Shown here piece after piece: positions 19,975 through 28,068 of a stretch of DNA of 28,068 bases; the stretch's first letter is position 1, and every line of letters starts with the position of its first letter. Source of the stretch: JBGQBN01 sp041494805 (GTDB lineage Bacteria; Acidobacteriota; Terriglobia; Terriglobales; Acidobacteriaceae); contig JBGQBN010000058.1 in assembly GCA_041494805.1 (NCBI GenBank), positions 1 through 28,068 of the forward strand, given 5' to 3'. The notes under the pieces are model-generated. The model had not been told where the DNA came from, searched no databases, and saw only the letters and a program-made list of their open reading frames with translations. The translations under genes and the position numbers were made by a program.

Positions 19975-22825
19975 GGCGGGGCGGAGGCAGGGGGGAATTC
20001 CCTTTTCGATCGCGCCAGAGAATCGCGTTCAGCACGGCTGGATTGGCGGCGTCAGGACGAGAGAAGTCCATTTGGGCGGATTCTGCCGCGCCCGGGCCCT
20101 TGGCCGGGTTGGTCTGGTAGATCAGGCCGTTGTCTCTATTTTGCCAGTCGGTGCGGAATGGCGGCTGGGTGCCGGCGCCTGCGAAGAGCGGGGCCATCAC
20201 GGGTGCATAGGCGTCGTTCTGGTTCATGGGCGGCAGGCCAAGCAAGGCTTCGATGGTGTGGATCATGTTTACGGTGGTGTAGAAGTTGGAATCCACGAAA
20301 GGATGATCGAGCGACCCGGGCGAATACTTGCTGATCACGTAGGCGGTGGAGCGATGGGCGTCCACGTGGTCGGCACCGTCCTGGGCATCGTCTTCAAGGA
20401 TGAAGATGGCGGTGTCATCCCAGTAGGGGCTCTGCGAGACTGCCTCGACCACGCGGCCAACGGCGAGATCGTTGTCTGCGACTGACGCAACTGGACGAGG
20501 CTTGCCGGCGTAGGTGCCGTTAGTGTGGTCATCGGGCAAATAGAGCAGGACAAAAGCCGGCAGTTCAGTGCCCTTGCCTTCTTTGTGGGCACGGACGAAG
20601 TCTTCGAACTCGTTGAGGAACAGGTCGGCGCGCAACTGGTCGGGGTATTCGGTGTTGAAGTCGGGAAAATTGGGATCGAAGTGGTCGCGCAGCACCGCCT
20701 TCGTCGGTTTCATGTGGCTCATCAGTGGGACGGCCCACGGCCAGGGACTGGCGGAGCCGTGTGGCTGACCAACGTTCGGTGGCAGTGCTTCGCCTGGGTT
20801 GACCACGGGCCGCTCGCATTCCGTGGCCGACGAAGACCGGATGCCTGCCTTTGGCGAAGCGGACTTCTGCTTGATGGGCTCACACCAGATACCGCCTACG
20901 AACTCGCCATAGTCGCGGTAGCTAAGGCCGTGGCTGGCTACGTTGTCCCAAATGTATCCGGTGGAGGGAGCATCCACATCAGGCTCGCCCAGTTCCAACG
21001 GATATTCGTCCGCTACGGTGCCACCGTAGTCATAGGTACGTTCCTTGCTGCGATACCCAATCTGCCAGGTCTTTTCGTTGTAGTCGCTGGCGGTAGCGGC
21101 CATAGACCAATCGTGGCCATTGCCGGAAACCTCTCCGCTGTCGTAGAAGTTGTCGACTACGCCAAACTGCAGCGCGAGTTGGTGCTGGTTGGGCGTGATG
21201 TCCGCGCCGTACAGAGTGAGCGACGCGTCGCCATTACCCACTTTCAGATCGCCCAGCACCTGATCGTAGGTGCGGTTTTCCTTCAGGATGTAGATCACGT
21301 GGCGGATCGGGTTGGAGGCTGCCTGGAACTTGATCTTGCCGGGATCGGAGCGCAGGAGGTTGCTTTCTTCGACTTGGCCTGTGAGCTCGGCTAGTTGCTT
21401 CTCGGCGTTACGGAAGTTGAGACGGGAAATCGAACCGTAGAGGAGGGTGGGAAGATATGGATGCTCACGGTGCTTCTTCTCCCGCTTCAGCGCGCTTATG
21501 CCGTTGTTGGGGCCGGTGCCCACGCCTTTCGCGGTGGCGATCAGGAGATCGTCGCCAGTCGTGGCCAGGGCGCTGGGATACCAGTCGGTGGGAATGAAAC
21601 CCAGGGCTTCGCTAGGCAGCGGGAACACGATGCCCGGCTTTGCCAGCGTGGCCGTATCGAAGACCGCAACCGCATTCAGCGACGCATCGGCCACGAACAG
21701 GCGCATACCATCAGCCGATTGGGCTAAGGCGCTAGGGTAGGTGCCGGCGTATTCCTGGGCGGGCAGTTTGGTCGAGGCGATGTGAATGACCTTCCCCGAA
21801 GCGGCGTCGACCACTGCCACCGCGTCGGCGTTGGATAAGGCCACGTAGAGCAGCTTCTCATCGGGACTGAGCAACAAGGCAGTGGGATGCGAGCCGGGAG
21901 CAATTTCGGATTTGGGCTCCAGTAGTGAAATCCAACGGGCCACACCGCCCGTTGCCAGGTCGAGTTGGGCAACGCTCGAAGCGTTCCACAGGCTGCACCA
22001 GGCGCGGCGACCGTCTCGGGTAGCGACCACGGTGTAAGGAAACGAGGATGGCACCATCTGGTGGGTGCTGACATCGAATTGCTGAAGGATGCGGCCGTCG
22101 GTGGGATCCAGCAGGACAACGTTATCGGAAAGATTATTGGCGATGAGCAGGTGATCGCCTACCGGGCCGGAGATGACGGACAGCCCAGCGGGATAAGGGA
22201 TTGCCGTTCCGGCAGCGGTCTTGCTGACGCCGTAGGCCACTTTCTTGTTCAGGGCAATTTTCTGCGGTGCGATCTTGATGAAACGTTTGGGAGCGACTTT
22301 GCCCTGACGAAAACTGTACACGACAATTCCATTTCCCGTGTTGCCCCGCTTCTCGCCCGTGGGGTCGGTGATGGATCCCATGGAGGCATAGAGATGAGCG
22401 CCGTCCGAACTGAAGGCCAAACCCAGAAAATAACTTTGGTTGTCCTCATCGGAAAGGCGGTCGTCCGGAAAGTCTGTGATCTGATTTGTATTGAGGTCCA
22501 GAATGGCGATGGACTGGTGGGCCTGATTGGCCTGCGTGCCGTAACCGTCGTTCAGGAGCGCGGCATAGCGTCCATCCGGGCTCAAAGCTATGGTTGCGGG
22601 AAAGCCGTTCAGCAAACCGATGTGTCCGGGTGAAGGAACGGTCAAGAGTTTGCTCGTGGGGAGCGAGACCTGGCGCGGTTCTCTTAGATCCCTGGCAAAG
22701 AGCAGGCTCAGGGCAACCCCCGCGGAAAGTGCAACAAGGTAACCAAGGCGCTTCAAGCTTCCTCCCGAAAAGGCGGTAAGCACTTGTAGCATCTGGAGCG
22801 GGTAAAAGAAAGGCTCGGCGCGCAT
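19925..22825 (-). CDS. YncE-like beta-propeller fused to a phosphoesterase domain
   Basis: Up to 966 residues. A membrane anchor or signal peptide lies at about 27-45 (LGYLVALSAGVALSLLFA). The start is uncertain: a TTG at 22756 is preceded by GGGAGG and would place this segment right at the N-terminus. Residues about 70-430 are a seven-bladed-type propeller with YncE/PQQ-like repeats (PATIALSPDGRYAAL, GLAFSSDGAHLYASM, ALLLSPDEKLLYVALSNADAVAVVD). From about 500 a phosphoesterase/alkaline-phosphatase-like domain begins: IRHVIYILKENRTYDQVLGDL, FGVVDNFYDSGEVSGNGHDWSMAA, FVLLYLPDDHTNGT, NDLAVGRVVEAVSQSPYWDDTAIFILEDDAQDGADHVDAHR and VNMIHTIEALLGL. The acidic and His motifs suggest a metal-dependent active site. 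It probably acts in the periplasm on phosphate esters; proximity to pstB/phoU is suggestive only. Confidence 0.9.
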   Translation of the reverse strand: MRAEPFFYPLQMLQVLTAFSGGSLKRLGYLVALSAGVALSLLFARDLREPRQVSLPTSKLLTVPSPGHIGLLNGFPATIALSPDGRYAALLNDGYGTQANQAHQSIAILDLNTNQITDFPDDRLSDEDNQSYFLGLAFSSDGAHLYASMGSITDPTGEKRGNTGNGIVVYSFRQGKVAPKRFIKIAPQKIALNKKVAYGVSKTAAGTAIPYPAGLSVISGPVGDHLLIANNLSDNVVLLDPTDGRILQQFDVSTHQMVPSSFPYTVVATRDGRRAWCSLWNASSVAQLDLATGGVARWISLLEPKSEIAPGSHPTALLLSPDEKLLYVALSNADAVAVVDAASGKVIHIASTKLPAQEYAGTYPSALAQSADGMRLFVADASLNAVAVFDTATLAKPGIVFPLPSEALGFIPTDWYPSALATTGDDLLIATAKGVGTGPNNGISALKREKKHREHPYLPTLLYGSISRLNFRNAEKQLAELTGQVEESNLLRSDPGKIKFQAASNPIRHVIYILKENRTYDQVLGDLKVGNGDASLTLYGADITPNQHQLALQFGVVDNFYDSGEVSGNGHDWSMAATASDYNEKTWQIGYRSKERTYDYGGTVADEYPLELGEPDVDAPSTGYIWDNVASHGLSYRDYGEFVGGIWCEPIKQKSASPKAGIRSSSATECERPVVNPGEALPPNVGQPHGSASPWPWAVPLMSHMKPTKAVLRDHFDPNFPDFNTEYPDQLRADLFLNEFEDFVRAHKEGKGTELPAFVLLYLPDDHTNGTYAGKPRPVASVADNDLAVGRVVEAVSQSPYWDDTAIFILEDDAQDGADHVDAHRSTAYVISKYSPGSLDHPFVDSNFYTTVNMIHTIEALLGLPPMNQNDAYAPVMAPLFAGAGTQPPFRTDWQNRDNGLIYQTNPAKGPGAAESAQMDFSRPDAANPAVLNAILWRDRKGNSPLPPPRHEVFPQAEREAQAGSE

Positions 22826-22912
22826 CGCACGGCAGGTGTACCGTTTCCAGCCACCTAAAGATAAATTCTGGTTCCGCGGACGGGCGAGACCCTCTCGTGA
22901 CGGCCGACGAAA

Positions 22913-22935
22913 CTTGCCCTGAGCTACGTCGAAGG
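22913..22935. repeat. Candidate dispersed intergenic repeat (CTTGCCCTGAGC...GTCGAAGG)
   Basis: The 23-base segment differs at three central bases from a short repeat (CTTGCCCTGAGC followed by GTAGTCGAAGG) that I recall as very frequent between genes in Acidobacteriota and other phyla. Only one copy lies in this window, so the claim rests on memory, not on repetition seen here. Confidence 0.4.
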
Positions 22936-22955
22936 CACCCCGACGCTGCCCCTAA

Positions 22956-25900
22956 TCAATGCCCAGCTTCGGAAGGAATGAAATGGGACACAATCTGTCC
23001 CACGGATTGTGGAAACTGGGCGCCGAGAAGCGCCAGGATGGGGACAATACCATAGATGAGAATGCGGATGACAAAATCCCAGTCCCAATTGATCTTTCCT
23101 GCTTTGGTCCCATTCAGACTGCTCAGCACCGGGTCGCGGCTCATCTGAATGAACACCCACATGGCAATCCCTACGAACGAGAGAATGACGACCCAGTTGA
23201 AAAACAACAAAAGATTGTGGGGCTGGAACGGATAGGAGCTGACGGCGAAGAGCATCAACAATAGTCCCGATACAGAGGTGACGATGAGGTTTTGCATTTG
23301 GGGCAGGACATAGGCCAGGAAGTGGGCCACGCGGCCCACAAGGAAATCCTCGCCGAGCTGGAAGACTTCCTCCTCAGGTCTCGACTTTGCGGGGTTGGCT
23401 GTTTTTTCCGAAGGGCCGCGCACTTCCTCCCACCAAGCATCGTGTAACGCAAGCGATACTTTCTCGACCACCTGAGTCACCACTTCCTGAGCGTTCACCT
23501 GGCGGGTCAGAGCCCCGCGCCAGTCGCCTTCCACGTCCGCCGAGCGGGCATCCTTGAGGTAGTTTTCCGCGTCATCCACAAGGTTGGTCATCTGGTCAGA
23601 GCCCAGCCGCTGCAAGGCGACGACTTGGTCTGGAGTCAACTCTTTTGCCGCAGCGAACCCGGATTCCGTCCGGTTCTTCAATTCCGCGATTGACCACCGG
23701 GCTTCCTGGCCCTGGGTCCTGATCTCTGCCGAGGCCCACCGTGTTTCATCCCCCACCGCCGGCTTCAAGCGTACCTTTTGTGCTTCCAGCAGGCGTCTGG
23801 CACGCAGGCAAACGGTCCGGGCCTGGTCTATGGAGTAGGCCAAAGAGGCGAGAGTAGGCGGGGGCGAGGCAAGATCAATCTTGTACGCTGCCGGAGAGCT
23901 GCTCTGGAACCGTTTATACGCCTTCATGGGAGCACAGTGAAGATGATGGAGCAAACGGCGCAACGCCTGCCAGACACAGTAGAACCGCAAAACGCCGCAC
24001 CAGAGCGCCAGAGTCACAGCGAAGAAGGCGACTCCCAGCAGCCAGTGGAAGGGACGGTCCTCAAAGGAGTTCACCAGCCGAACCACAAACAGGTATCCGA
24101 TCGAACACTCCGCCAGCACCACGACCACGATCGCGCCCGGCAGGCGGAGAGAGGGACATTCCAAATGGCCGCGAACCTGTTTCTCGAGTTTTCCCATCTC
24201 CCAGAATGGCGCTGCGCAGGAAAGAAACCCTCTCTTGCTCTCGAAGCCTTCCAGTTGGCGCAGGCGGCGAAAGGAGCTTAGCGCCCAGAGAAAGCCCGCC
24301 ATGAAAATCAGGAACAAGGGCACTAGTGGCGAGAGCCCGCTGAGCAGATCGAGGGACCGCAGGCTGGTGAAAAACGAGCTATAGGGTTGGGCGGACCACA
24401 GGGCCCAGAGCCAGCCTCCCGCGAGGAATGCGGCAAAAAGTACCAGGGTCACCACTACCGCCACCATCGGTCCCCGAGCCGGCAGATTCGATGCGTTCTT
24501 GGACTCGTCCGGATCGCTCTCCGGTTTCTGTCCGCGTGACCGGACTGCCGCCAGCAGCGATCGGCTGGCCGCAAGAAGAACAGCCACACTTACAAGGCAA
24601 AGCGCGGAGAAGGCCAAACTCCACCAGTGCCATGATCCACCTGTTTTCCAAACAGGGACCTCATGCCAAAACATGACGATTGTCGGGATGAGGAAGGTGG
24701 TGAGCGCGACTGCCAAGAAAATCCCCATGCAAACGCATCCCGCCAACAGGTAGAGGTCCGCTGGACGGCGATAAGTCTCCGATACTGCCTGGCCCAGGGC
24801 CCGTTCCAGCCAGGCGCCTCCACCCCAAGATCCGGTCGCAGGTGTACTTCCGGCGGACGTCTGGAAACGTCGCAACAGGGGCAAGCAAAAAACGATGCAG
24901 AGAACAGTGAGCGCGGCCATGAGAATGGTGGTTCCGGTGGGATAAGCGCCTTCGAACCAGGATTGGCTTTCTTCTTCTGCGTCTTCCTCCTTCCTACTGC
25001 CCGATCCCAACTCATACATGTAATGCATGGCGGAGGTCCCCTTTATGTCCCCGCTTATGTCATGGGTTTGCAAGGGCCATAGCTGGTCGCGACCGACGAC
25101 CGTGATCCACAAGGGCGCTCGCGTCGCGTACTCATCGAAAGGTAGCCCGTACTCCAGCATTTGACTGTCCGCCCCTAGTAACGCCAGCGCCGCGTTGTAA
25201 GTTCCTTCCGAACCCTGGTCGGGGAATTGCATGAACACGTGGGCCTGGCCGGGCGGGGGATGCGGCGGGCTCCACAGCAGGTTCGTGTTGAACAAGGGAT
25301 AGGAACCGACCAGCAGCATCCCGCGGAGGCTGGAATTCACCTCTGGGTGGAGAAAGAGCAGTTCTGGGTCGTAGGCAAACAATACGGTGGAGGGACAATG
25401 TTCGCGGACTTCCTGGGCCAGAAACATCGTGTCCCGGGCGTCGGTTGCCGCAATTCCTACGTAGCGGTAGCCCCCGCGGGAAATGGTTGATAGAAGCTGG
25501 CTGATGACTTGCTCCGCAGTCAATGGATCCAGCGGCGACAACGGCGCCATGGTGTCGTGTGGCTGATTGACCTCTTCGAGCGCCTTCGACAGCGGCAGTC
25601 CCTCCGGGGCGGCGCCGATCTGCGGAGAGGTCTCCTGTTGCGACTCCCTGATTGCTTCTGAGGCGGCACGTAATTGGGAAATGTGCAGTGGGAATTTTAT
25701 CGTTGTGACTTCGGTGTTGTTGTTGCAAATGAATTTTGGCTCATGCGGGGTCCCGTTCGGCTCTTGGCGCTCCCCACCCTGGTTAGGCTGTTCGTTCATC
25801 TCGGAACGCTGGCGTCCGTAGACCGTACCTCCCTCCGACAGCAACGCCACCTTGCCCCGTTGAAGATCTGGTTCCACCTGTTTCAGATAGTTGAGGATGG

Positions 25901-26954
25901 TGCAAGAACTGACCGCTTCCGGCGCTTCCATCGAGGAAAACGTGAAGGAACCTGGCTTGTCCTTGCCTTTCTTGCCCTCGCTCCCCTTGCCCTTGCCGCT
26001 GTAGAAAGACTTGATATTCTGGAAGCTGTCATCGGGATCAATCGCCGTAGCGCTGCCAGACATCATTCGCACCTGGAGCTCGTCAGCGCGACTTGCCGAG
26101 TTCAACCAAGAGCTCAGAGCAAAATCGAGAGACTGGGCTGAGCCAGAAAATGTGGGCCCCAAGACGCGGATTTGTCCGCAACTTGTGTCCGGAGCGCGGA
26201 GTGTTTGAAAGAGCGGGTCCTTTGGATTCTTGCCCTGCTCCTGGCCGTGCCAGTCGCAGAACCAAGCCATTTCCTCGAGTGCCGTCCGAAGCGCTCCTTT
26301 CTGGATCCCGCTAATCGGAGTCTCTCCAATCAAATAGAGCAGCAAGAGATGCACGCCATCTTGGCCGTTCGTATCCTGTAGCAGGATGACCCCAGGCTCT
26401 TTTCTAAAAGGCCGTTGCTGCTCGCAAGCTTTCTGCTTGTCGTCCTTTTTCTCGCCTTTCCCCTTCTTTGCTTCGCTTCCCGCATTCGAGCCATCTTCTC
26501 CGTCGCCTGCCGCGGTCTTGGTGTGCCCCAACAGGCAGTCCTGCCAGGGCAAACGAGAGCGACCTGTGGGGAGGTAACCCGCCCGCTGCAGGGCTGCCTG
26601 AATGGAATCAAGGCGGCGGTCGAATAGATGAGGCAGTCCGGAGTCCACTGGGTCTGGCAACGTGGCAATCAGGAATTCCACCTGGGTCTTCCCACGGCTG
26701 TCATCCGCCCCCCAGGGTGGCGTTTCTTGGCGCTTGGGCCAGCCCAAGAAGTAGCGAACCAGGTTTCGCCCGCCCTTCCATTCCTCATCCCCTGAAGCCG
26801 CCGACCGTGCTTCCGAAGCGTTCCGCGATTCCGCTTGGCTGCCAAAGCCTTGGCTCGGCCCCGGTGTCCGGCGACCTACCGCTGGATAGAAAAGCGCCAT
26901 CGCCGCGAGCAGCGGGATGAGGAGCGCGGAATTGCCTCGGCGATTCAAGAACAC
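22956..26954 (-). CDS. 1332-residue membrane protein of unknown function
   Basis: GTG start at 26954 without an obvious ribosome site; the N-terminus (NSALLIPLLAAMALFYPAVG) is a signal anchor. Residues about 30-660 appear extracytoplasmic, with two Lys/Gly/Glu-rich low-complexity inserts (around 150-175 and 325-340). Several alpha/beta pieces are reminiscent of periplasmic binding protein type I folds: GVILLQDTNGQDGVHLLLLYLIG, IRVLGPTFSGSAQSLDFAL, GGYRYVGIAATDARDTMFLAQEV and STVLFAYDPELLFLHPEV. About seven membrane helices follow between 670 and 990 (GTTILMAALTVLCIVFCLPLL, MVAVVVTLVLFAAFLAGGWLW, PGAIVVVVLAECSIGYLFVV). Next is a soluble helical region (about 1000-1210), then three C-terminal helices (LIVTSVSGLLLMLFAV, LFFNWVVILSFVGIAMWVF, FVIRILIYGIVPILALLG). 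I cannot name the family. It stands alone between phoU and the phosphoesterase gene. Confidence 0.85.
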   Translation of the reverse strand: MFLNRRGNSALLIPLLAAMALFYPAVGRRTPGPSQGFGSQAESRNASEARSAASGDEEWKGGRNLVRYFLGWPKRQETPPWGADDSRGKTQVEFLIATLPDPVDSGLPHLFDRRLDSIQAALQRAGYLPTGRSRLPWQDCLLGHTKTAAGDGEDGSNAGSEAKKGKGEKKDDKQKACEQQRPFRKEPGVILLQDTNGQDGVHLLLLYLIGETPISGIQKGALRTALEEMAWFCDWHGQEQGKNPKDPLFQTLRAPDTSCGQIRVLGPTFSGSAQSLDFALSSWLNSASRADELQVRMMSGSATAIDPDDSFQNIKSFYSGKGKGSEGKKGKDKPGSFTFSSMEAPEAVSSCTILNYLKQVEPDLQRGKVALLSEGGTVYGRQRSEMNEQPNQGGERQEPNGTPHEPKFICNNNTEVTTIKFPLHISQLRAASEAIRESQQETSPQIGAAPEGLPLSKALEEVNQPHDTMAPLSPLDPLTAEQVISQLLSTISRGGYRYVGIAATDARDTMFLAQEVREHCPSTVLFAYDPELLFLHPEVNSSLRGMLLVGSYPLFNTNLLWSPPHPPPGQAHVFMQFPDQGSEGTYNAALALLGADSQMLEYGLPFDEYATRAPLWITVVGRDQLWPLQTHDISGDIKGTSAMHYMYELGSGSRKEEDAEEESQSWFEGAYPTGTTILMAALTVLCIVFCLPLLRRFQTSAGSTPATGSWGGGAWLERALGQAVSETYRRPADLYLLAGCVCMGIFLAVALTTFLIPTIVMFWHEVPVWKTGGSWHWWSLAFSALCLVSVAVLLAASRSLLAAVRSRGQKPESDPDESKNASNLPARGPMVAVVVTLVLFAAFLAGGWLWALWSAQPYSSFFTSLRSLDLLSGLSPLVPLFLIFMAGFLWALSSFRRLRQLEGFESKRGFLSCAAPFWEMGKLEKQVRGHLECPSLRLPGAIVVVVLAECSIGYLFVVRLVNSFEDRPFHWLLGVAFFAVTLALWCGVLRFYCVWQALRRLLHHLHCAPMKAYKRFQSSSPAAYKIDLASPPPTLASLAYSIDQARTVCLRARRLLEAQKVRLKPAVGDETRWASAEIRTQGQEARWSIAELKNRTESGFAAAKELTPDQVVALQRLGSDQMTNLVDDAENYLKDARSADVEGDWRGALTRQVNAQEVVTQVVEKVSLALHDAWWEEVRGPSEKTANPAKSRPEEEVFQLGEDFLVGRVAHFLAYVLPQMQNLIVTSVSGLLLMLFAVSSYPFQPHNLLLFFNWVVILSFVGIAMWVFIQMSRDPVLSSLNGTKAGKINWDWDFVIRILIYGIVPILALLGAQFPQSVGQIVSHFIPSEAGH

Positions 26955-26972
26955 CAGCCTATAGAGTGATGC

Positions 26973-26995
26973 GAGCGGCGCGAAGGCGCCCGCTC
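26973..26995. other. Strong hairpin between phoU and the large membrane protein gene
   Basis: GAGC and GGCGC arms (26973-26981) pair with GCGCC and GCTC (26986-26995) with one bulged C and a four-base loop. It lies 19 bases before the GTG start at 26954, in the leader of that gene. It may end the pst-pho transcript or shape the leader; no T-run follows. Confidence 0.4.
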
Positions 26996-27098
26996 AGGAG
27001 GGAAGGCGCTGATTATGCCCCTCGGCCTTTCCGCTGTCAATGGGTAATACTGGACGTAACCTGGTTCTCAGGGGCGTTTTGAGAATGGGATCAGCCGC

Positions 27099-27115
27099 GG
27101 ATCTGGGGGAGATCC
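27099..27115 (-). terminator. Possible weak transcript-end hairpin after phoU
   Basis: GGATCT (27099-27104) and AGATCC (27110-27115) form a perfect six-base stem around five bases, 28 bases past the phoU stop. There is no T-run, so this is a weak candidate. Confidence 0.3.
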
Positions 27116-27142
27116 CCAACCACCGAAGGCTTCAGAAACACA

Positions 27143-27841
27143 TCAATGAGTGTCTGTAACTTCTTGTTGCGTAGGAGTTTCCTGTGGAACGTTATGGCGG
27201 ACATCGGCTCCGCGAACCCAGAAGATTACGTCTTCGGCGATGTTGGTGGCGTGGTCGGCCACGCGCTCCAGGTTGCGGGCTATCAAGAGGGCGTCCAAGG
27301 CCTGACGAGTGGATTCGGGGCGCTCGTTCATGGTCTTCACCAGGGTGATGAAGGCTTCGTCTTTCATGCGGTCCACTACGTTGTCCATTTCCAGGACCGC
27401 CTGCGCCAGTTCGGCTTTGCCTTCGATAAAGGATTCCAGAGCGCGGCGGACCATGGCGGAAGCTGCCGCCGCCATGCGCGGGATGTCTACGGGAAGGTCG
27501 GCATTGGGCAGCTCCACGATATCCATGACCCGCTCGGCGATGTTGACCGCTTGATCGCCCACGCGTTCGAGGTCGGAGTTGATCTTGGTGACGGCGAGGA
27601 TGAAACGCAGGTCGACGGCCATGGGTTGCTGCATGGCCAAGAGGTCGAAGGCCAACTCGTCAATCTCGCGCTCGGCAATATTGATCTGGGTTTCGCCTTC
27701 GAGCACCATGTGGCAGCGGGCCAGATCACGGTCTTTGTAGGCCTGGCAGGCACGGTCCACGGCCTGCTCGGCCAATCCGCCCATGCGAAGTAAACGGGCT
27801 CGAAGTTCGTCCAGTCCTTGCAGAAAACGGGTGCGCGCCAT
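27143..27841 (-). CDS. phoU: Phosphate-specific transport regulator PhoU
   Basis: 232 residues, normal length. Two PhoU three-helix repeats are clear. First repeat: RARLLRMGGLAEQAVDRACQAY, EREIDELAFDLLAMQQPMAVDLRFILAVTKINSDLERVGDQAVNIAERV. Second repeat: MVRRALESFIEGKAELAQAVLEMDNVVDRMKDEAF ... ALDALLIARNLERVADHATNIAEDVIFWVRG. The two metal-binding motifs E-R-[VI]-[GA]-D-x-[AV]-x-N-I are both intact. PhoU is cytoplasmic, contacts the PstSCAB transporter and the PhoR sensor kinase, and keeps the phosphate-starvation response off when phosphate is plentiful. Its ATG shares the last base of the pstB stop (TAATG), so it is the distal gene of a pst operon running in from the right edge. Confidence 0.97.
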   Translation of the reverse strand: MARTRFLQGLDELRARLLRMGGLAEQAVDRACQAYKDRDLARCHMVLEGETQINIAEREIDELAFDLLAMQQPMAVDLRFILAVTKINSDLERVGDQAVNIAERVMDIVELPNADLPVDIPRMAAAASAMVRRALESFIEGKAELAQAVLEMDNVVDRMKDEAFITLVKTMNERPESTRQALDALLIARNLERVADHATNIAEDVIFWVRGADVRHNVPQETPTQQEVTDTH

Positions 27842-28068
27842 TATCCAAACCTGCCTGTGATGTAGTCCTCCGTCCGTTTGTCGGACGGAGTGGTGAAGAT
27901 CTTCTCGGTCTTGTCGAACTCGATCAGCTTGCCCAGCAGGAAAAAGCCGGTGAATTCGGCTACCCGGGACGCTTGTTGCATATTATGCGTCACAATGACG
28001 ATGGTAAAGCGTTCCTTGAGCTGGAAGATCAGTTCTTCGATCTTGCCGGTGGAAATCGGATCGAGGGC
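27841..28068 (-). CDS. pstB: Phosphate ABC transporter ATPase PstB, C-terminal part
   Basis: Partial gene; only the last 75 residues lie in the window and the 5' part is beyond the right edge. The translation begins ALDPISTGKIEELIFQL, the segment directly after Walker B (normally DEPxSALDPIST), continues with the H-loop in FTIVIVTHNMQQASRVAEFTGFFLLGKLIEF and ends KIFTTPSDKRTEDYITGRFG, the highly conserved PstB C-terminus. PstB powers high-affinity phosphate uptake through PstSCA at the inner membrane. The stop overlaps the phoU start by one base (TAATG), the usual pstB-phoU order. Confidence 0.96.
   Translation of the reverse strand, partial: ALDPISTGKIEELIFQLKERFTIVIVTHNMQQASRVAEFTGFFLLGKLIEFDKTEKIFTTPSDKRTEDYITGRFG

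Noticed and set aside
19075..20334. 419-codon open frame on the plus strand
   Set aside because: Antisense to the ABC ATPase and phosphoesterase genes, whose motifs are unmistakable; the frame is open only because of GC-rich codon structure.
20525..21394. 289-codon open frame on the plus strand
   Set aside because: Antisense to the phosphoesterase domain; no recognisable motifs or ribosome site.
27146..27793. 215-codon open frame on the plus strand
   Set aside because: Shadow of phoU; the real PhoU motifs are on the other strand.

Overview
The window looks like chromosomal DNA of a GC-rich soil or freshwater bacterium, most likely an Acidobacteriota member. This is inferred from gene families that are typical there: a winged-helix/TPR regulator, an FG-GAP protein ending in an Ig-like domain with an internal membrane hairpin, a small secreted CSNA..LKGTY protein, and a YncE/phosphoesterase fusion. 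Nothing here fixes the species.

Layout. (1) Positions 1-1166 hold the C-terminal part of a large serine recombinase whose catalytic domain lies off the left edge. (2) Positions 1284-5812 are ordinary-looking chromosome: an FG-GAP surface protein, a small secreted protein and a CadC-like regulator with TPRs. (3) About 6.2 to 17.67 kb is an integrated mobile element against the 3' end of a tRNA-Gly(CCC) gene. (4) From 17.7 to 28.07 kb all genes are on the minus strand: ABC-2 permease, ABC ATPase, YncE/phosphoesterase protein, a 1332-residue membrane protein of unknown function, phoU and the 3' end of pstB.

The mobile element has two divergent arms leaving a control region at about 9.78-9.95 kb. 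The minus arm is a compact operon of seven genes (9779 down to 6197) in which every junction overlaps: two unknown proteins, a serine resolvase, two small proteins (one resembling a common phage family), a tyrosine recombinase lacking its first catalytic arginine, and a shortened Fur-like protein. The plus arm carries a tiny basic protein, a 464-residue protein whose C-terminal domain is otherwise known from large signalling ATPases, an HTH protein, several small proteins, a phage-type replication pair (DUF1376-like protein and DnaB helicase), a secreted lectin-like protein, a truncated spike-like protein, an excisionase-like HTH protein and the tRNA-proximal integrase. There are no capsid, portal, terminase or tail assembly genes, so this is either a satellite-like integrative element with its own replication module or a collapsed prophage.

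The most interesting signals are: two copies of the palindrome CACC-N9-GGTG, one sitting inside a near-consensus promoter for the minus arm and the other over the ribosome binding site of the first plus-arm gene; a nested palindrome cluster at 11.7 kb; hairpins in the plus-arm gaps; the catalytically odd recombinase plus truncated Fur pair; the signalling-domain fusion in a mobile element; and the very large unknown membrane protein at 22.96-26.95 kb. No CRISPR array, rRNA or insertion sequence was seen, and no gene-free stretch exceeds about 300 bases.
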